This document shows, piece by piece, positions 61,095 through 64,000 of a stretch of DNA of 64,000 nt (its first letter is position 1; every line of letters starts with the position of its first letter). The position numbers were made by a program, and so were the translations under genes. The DNA is from UBA7960 sp964348755 (lineage in GTDB: Bacteria > Bacteroidota > Bacteroidia > Bacteroidales > UBA7960): the NCBI GenBank assembly GCA_964348755.1, contig CAYGDW010000005.1:1-64000 (forward strand), read 5' to 3'. The notes below the pieces were generated by a model. It searched no databases, was not told where the DNA came from, and was given only the letters and a program-made list of their open reading frames with translations.

Positions 61095-62972
61095 ATGCAA
61101 AAGGGCAAGATAAACGTAAAGACAGAGAATATTTTTCCAATCATTAAAAAGTTTCTTTATTCCGATCATGAGATATTTCTCAGGGAGCTTGTTTCCAACG
61201 CGGTAGATGCAACCCAAAAGCTAAAAACCCTAACATCGCTTGGCGAGTTTAAGGGCGAAATGGGCGATACGCGCATAGAAGTAAAAATTGACCCCACTGC
61301 CAAAACCCTTACAGTGAGCGACAAAGGCATTGGTATGACTTCCGAAGAAATAAAAAAGTACATAAACCAGATTGCTTTTAGCAGTGCCGAAGAGTGGGTT
61401 GCCCGGTTTAAAAGCCAAGAGGGGAGTGGTGCTATAATCGGCCATTTTGGCCTGGGATTTTATTCCTCGTTTATGGTGGCCAAAAAGGTTGAAATTTTCA
61501 GCAAATCGTATAAAGAAGATTCGAAGGCCGTTCGCTGGGAGTGCGATGGCAACCCGGAGTTTATACTCGATGAGGCATCGAAGACCGAGCGAGGAACCGA
61601 TATTGTAATGCATATTGCTGCTGATTCGGAGGAGTTTCTTGAAGAAGTACGCGTTTTGGGGTTGCTGAAAAAATATTGCAAGTTTTTGCCGGTCGAAATT
61701 GTTTTTGGCACTGAAAAGAAGTTTACAAAAGAAAAAGATGAAAAAGGGGAAGAAAAGGAGGTTGCTTTTGAAACGCCCCGAGTAATAAATAATATCAAGC
61801 CAGCCTGGACCCAAAAACCGGCCGATTTAAAAGATGAAGATTATAAGGGTTTTTACAGGGAACTTTACCCAATGAGTTTTGAAGAACCCCTTTTTAACAT
61901 CCACCTGAATGTTGATTATCCTTTTAACCTTACGGGGATACTTTATTTTCCCAAGGTGAAGCAAAACTTCGAGGTGCAGCGCGAAAAAATACAGCTTTAC
62001 AGCAACCAGGTGTTCGTAACCGACTCTGTTGAGGGCATCGTTCCCGACTTTCTTACCCTTTTGCGGGGTGTGCTCGACTCGCCCGATATTCCGTTGAATG
62101 TGTCGAGAAGCTTTTTGCAAAGCGACAATAACGTAAAAAAAATTAGCAGCCACATTTCAAAAAAAGTGGCCGATAAACTGGAAGAACTTTTCAAAAGTAA
62201 CCGGGCCGACTTTGAAGCCAAGTGGGACGACATTAAAATTTTTATTGAGTACGGCATGATTTCGGAAGAAAAATTCAGAGATCGCGCAAAAAAGTTCTGC
62301 CTGCTCAAAAATGTTGACAACAAGTATTTTACTCTCGACGAATACCACAACCACATTAAAACCACCCAAACCGACAAGGACAAAAAGGTGGTTCACCTGT
62401 ATGCCACCCACACCGAAGATCAGCACAGCTTTGTTGACCTGGCAAAGGAAAGGGGATACGATGTATTGCTACTCGATACCCCAATCGACAGCCATTTTGT
62501 AAACCTGCTGGAAACTGAACTTGAAAACTCAGCCTTTGTACGGGTCGATTCTGATGTTATTGATAAGCTCATACGCAAGGAAGATGAACTGCCTTCGAAG
62601 CTTACCAAAGAACAGAAAGACAAGCTGTTGCCATTGATCGAAAAGAATGTTGATGGCGATAATTTTCAGGTTTTATTTGAGAATCTGAGCGAAACAGAGC
62701 CACCCATGATTATTACCCAGCCCGAATTTATGCGCCGCATGAAAGACATGTCGATGCTGGGTGGTATGAATTACATGAGCAACTTGCCCGAAACCTATAT
62801 TTTGGTTGTAAACAGCAATCATCCGCTCGTTTATAAAATCTCGGAAGAAAACAACGACACTGGCCGCGAAAAACAAATACGGCAGGCAATAGATTTGGCT
62901 TTGCTTTCGCGAAACCTGCTCAAAGGCCAAAAGCTTACCGAGTTCATTAAGCGAAGCGTTGAGTTGATTTAG
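61095..62972 (+). CDS. htpG: Chaperone HtpG (Hsp90)
   Basis: A 625-aa Hsp90, started at MQKGKINVKTE (61095). The N-terminal GHKL ATPase has the catalytic Glu and Asn in FLRELVSNAVDA, DKGIGMT and GHFGLGFYSSFMV. The middle domain follows (about 230-500, with NVSRSFLQSD) and a C-terminal dimer domain (about 510-625). A charged stretch with many Lys and Glu lies near residues 213-228. It assists late folding of client proteins. It is divergent from the symporter gene. The 255-base gap holds only a 41-codon frame of doubtful value. Confidence 0.94.
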   Translation: MQKGKINVKTENIFPIIKKFLYSDHEIFLRELVSNAVDATQKLKTLTSLGEFKGEMGDTRIEVKIDPTAKTLTVSDKGIGMTSEEIKKYINQIAFSSAEEWVARFKSQEGSGAIIGHFGLGFYSSFMVAKKVEIFSKSYKEDSKAVRWECDGNPEFILDEASKTERGTDIVMHIAADSEEFLEEVRVLGLLKKYCKFLPVEIVFGTEKKFTKEKDEKGEEKEVAFETPRVINNIKPAWTQKPADLKDEDYKGFYRELYPMSFEEPLFNIHLNVDYPFNLTGILYFPKVKQNFEVQREKIQLYSNQVFVTDSVEGIVPDFLTLLRGVLDSPDIPLNVSRSFLQSDNNVKKISSHISKKVADKLEELFKSNRADFEAKWDDIKIFIEYGMISEEKFRDRAKKFCLLKNVDNKYFTLDEYHNHIKTTQTDKDKKVVHLYATHTEDQHSFVDLAKERGYDVLLLDTPIDSHFVNLLETELENSAFVRVDSDVIDKLIRKEDELPSKLTKEQKDKLLPLIEKNVDGDNFQVLFENLSETEPPMIITQPEFMRRMKDMSMLGGMNYMSNLPETYILVVNSNHPLVYKISEENNDTGREKQIRQAIDLALLSRNLLKGQKLTEFIKRSVELI

Positions 62973-63024
62973 CAAAAAATTACAGGTTTTTAAGAGTCGC
63001 CTCATAAAAAAAATGTCAAATACA

Positions 63025-63057
63025 TTTGGTGAGGCATGTATATATAGGTTACCTTTG
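63025..63057 (+). promoter_or_regulatory. Promoter of lemA
   Basis: TTTG (63025-63028), 21 bases, then TACCTTTG (63050-63057). Both elements match the Bacteroidota form. The start codon is 27 bases past the -7 box. Confidence 0.72.
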
Positions 63058-63084
63058 TTTATCATCACTTAAAACTCATTATTA

Positions 63085-63690
63085 ATGGAAATGCCAAAAG
63101 TACCCAAAGGATTGATTGCCATTGGGATTATAGTAATAGTTGCTTTGCTGCTTTTCAGTAGCATTAGGGGAGCATACAACAAAATGGTTCAATTGGACGA
63201 GGCCGTTGAGGGTCAATGGGCACAGGTTGAAAATGTTTATCAGCGCAGGGCCGATCTTATACCCAACCTGGTGAGCACCGTAAAGGGCTATGCCTCGCAT
63301 GAGCGCGAAACCCTTGAGGCCGTAATTGAAGCCCGCTCCAAGGCCACATCGGTTACTATTGACCCGCAAAACATTACTCCCGAAGCGCTTGTCCAGTTTC
63401 AACAGGCTCAGGATGGGTTGTCGTCGGCACTTAGCCGCCTTATGGTGGTGGTTGAGCGCTATCCCGACCTAAAAGCTAACCAAAATTTCCTTGATCTGCA
63501 AACCCAACTGGAAGGAACCGAAAACCGAATAGCCAACGAAAGGCGAAAATACGCCGAGGTGGTGAGAGATTACAATACCAACATTCGCCAGTTTCCAAGA
63601 AATATTTATGCCAGTATATTTGGTTTTGACCGCAAAACCCAATTTGAGGCAACCGAAGGCGCCCAAACAGCCCCTGTAATCGAGTTTTAA
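63085..63690 (+). CDS. LemA family protein
   Basis: A 201-aa protein with one N-terminal membrane segment (about residues 7-26) and a helical LemA domain: YNKMVQLDEAVEGQWAQVENVYQRRADLIPNLV (first part) with the typical QRRxDLIPNL core at about 51-60. The C-terminal NIRQFPRNIYASIFGF is also conserved in the family. Its function is not well known; it is thought to sit in the inner membrane with its domain outside the cytoplasm. The TPM gene starts two bases after its stop, a common pairing. Confidence 0.9.
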   Translation: MEMPKVPKGLIAIGIIVIVALLLFSSIRGAYNKMVQLDEAVEGQWAQVENVYQRRADLIPNLVSTVKGYASHERETLEAVIEARSKATSVTIDPQNITPEALVQFQQAQDGLSSALSRLMVVVERYPDLKANQNFLDLQTQLEGTENRIANERRKYAEVVRDYNTNIRQFPRNIYASIFGFDRKTQFEATEGAQTAPVIEF

Positions 63691-63692
63691 AT

Positions 63693-64000
63693 ATGGCAAC
63701 CACTGCACGCAACTTATTCTCGGATAAAGAAAAAAATGAAATAATGCTGGCAATTGCCAGTGCAGAGTTGCATTCTTCGGGCGAAATAAGGGTGCATATA
63801 GAACTTGACTGCAAGGGCGACATTATGGACCGAGCGGCTACAATCTTTAAAAAACTTGGCATGGTGAAAACCCATGAAAGAAACGGTGTGCTGTTTTACC
63901 TTGCCATAAAACCCCGCAAGTTTGCGATTTTGGGCGATGCAGGCATAAACAAAATGGTGCCGGCAAATTTTTGGGAAGATATTAAAGCCGGGATGCTTGC
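63693..64000 (+). CDS. TPM domain protein, partial (cut by window edge)
   Basis: The first 102 codons of a protein that runs off the right end. There is no signal peptide. The sequence (with LFSDKEKNEIMLAIASAELHSSGEIRVHIE, given in parts, and LGMVKTHERNGVLFYLAIKPRKFAILGDAGIN) matches the TPM domain, a fold linked to phosphatase-like or photosystem-repair functions in other groups. It follows lemA directly, as in many Bacteroidota where lemA is followed by one or two TPM genes. The ATG at 63693 is the only good start. Confidence 0.82.
   Translation, partial: MATTARNLFSDKEKNEIMLAIASAELHSSGEIRVHIELDCKGDIMDRAATIFKKLGMVKTHERNGVLFYLAIKPRKFAILGDAGINKMVPANFWEDIKAGML

Noticed and set aside
1..64000. 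tRNA genes, CRISPR arrays, insertion sequences, prophage
   Set aside because: I read the gaps on both strands and saw no cloverleaf with T-loop motif, no regular spacer arrays, and no transposase, integrase or phage genes.

Overview
The window is a chromosomal segment of a Bacteroidota bacterium, most likely from Bacteroidales or a near relative. Supporting signs are the set of proteins typical of the phylum (DUF3078, DUF2027-Smr, DUF6132 and DUF4197 families, a fused E1 alpha/beta 2-oxo acid dehydrogenase, an LptF/G permease next to tgt, a carboxypeptidase-regulatory-domain TonB receptor), genes mostly without Shine-Dalgarno sequences, and several upstream regions with the Bacteroidota promoter form TTTG-N19-21-TAnnTTTG. 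I see no phage, integron, CRISPR array, tRNA or rRNA gene. The order suggested here is an inference from family content.

Layout. 1-12.2 kb: envelope and housekeeping genes (TPR lipoprotein, DUF3078 protein, gyrB, a barrel-like outer-membrane protein with a 1023-aa TPR protein, the RNase P RNA gene, and a DUF2027-Smr protein). 12.4-16.5 kb: a small polysaccharide locus (flippase, chain-length determinant, O-antigen ligase/polymerase) without glycosyltransferases. 16.7-27.1 kb: nitroreductase, a nucleoside kinase without a TGS domain, a dihydroorotate-dehydrogenase-like protein, two thioredoxins, lptF/G and tgt, then a glycosyltransferase overlapping an ECF sigma factor. 27.2-30.1 kb: a tldD-pmbA pair. 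30.3-34.4 kb: a heavy-metal cluster with a Cys-rich exported protein, two HMA proteins and a TonB-dependent receptor. 34.5-42.4 kb: uvrC, a ClC protein, an S9 peptidase and glyA. 42.5-48.7 kb: sixA, ppk1, ppx and relA/spoT, which links polyphosphate and (p)ppGpp stress metabolism. 48.9-52.7 kb: a Fur-family regulator, purA, a methyltransferase and rubrerythrin. 52.9-64 kb: E1 dehydrogenase, a padR-pspC operon, a vSGLT-like sugar symporter with galK, htpG, and lemA with a TPM-domain gene cut by the window edge.

The clearest structure outside known genes is a short interspersed repeat of about 200 bp. It has two full copies in opposite orientation (46160-46360 and 51742-51944) and one partial copy at the left edge (1-41). 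Each full copy has nested inverted repeats around a GC-rich hairpin and lies just past the 3' end of a gene. Other points worth checking are two matching TACT-N11-AGTA dyads at the padR promoter, a Tgt enzyme lacking the three cysteines of the usual zinc site, a TldD with a twin-arginine lipoprotein signal whose PmbA partner has no signal, and a DHOD-like protein without the catalytic NxSCPN motif.
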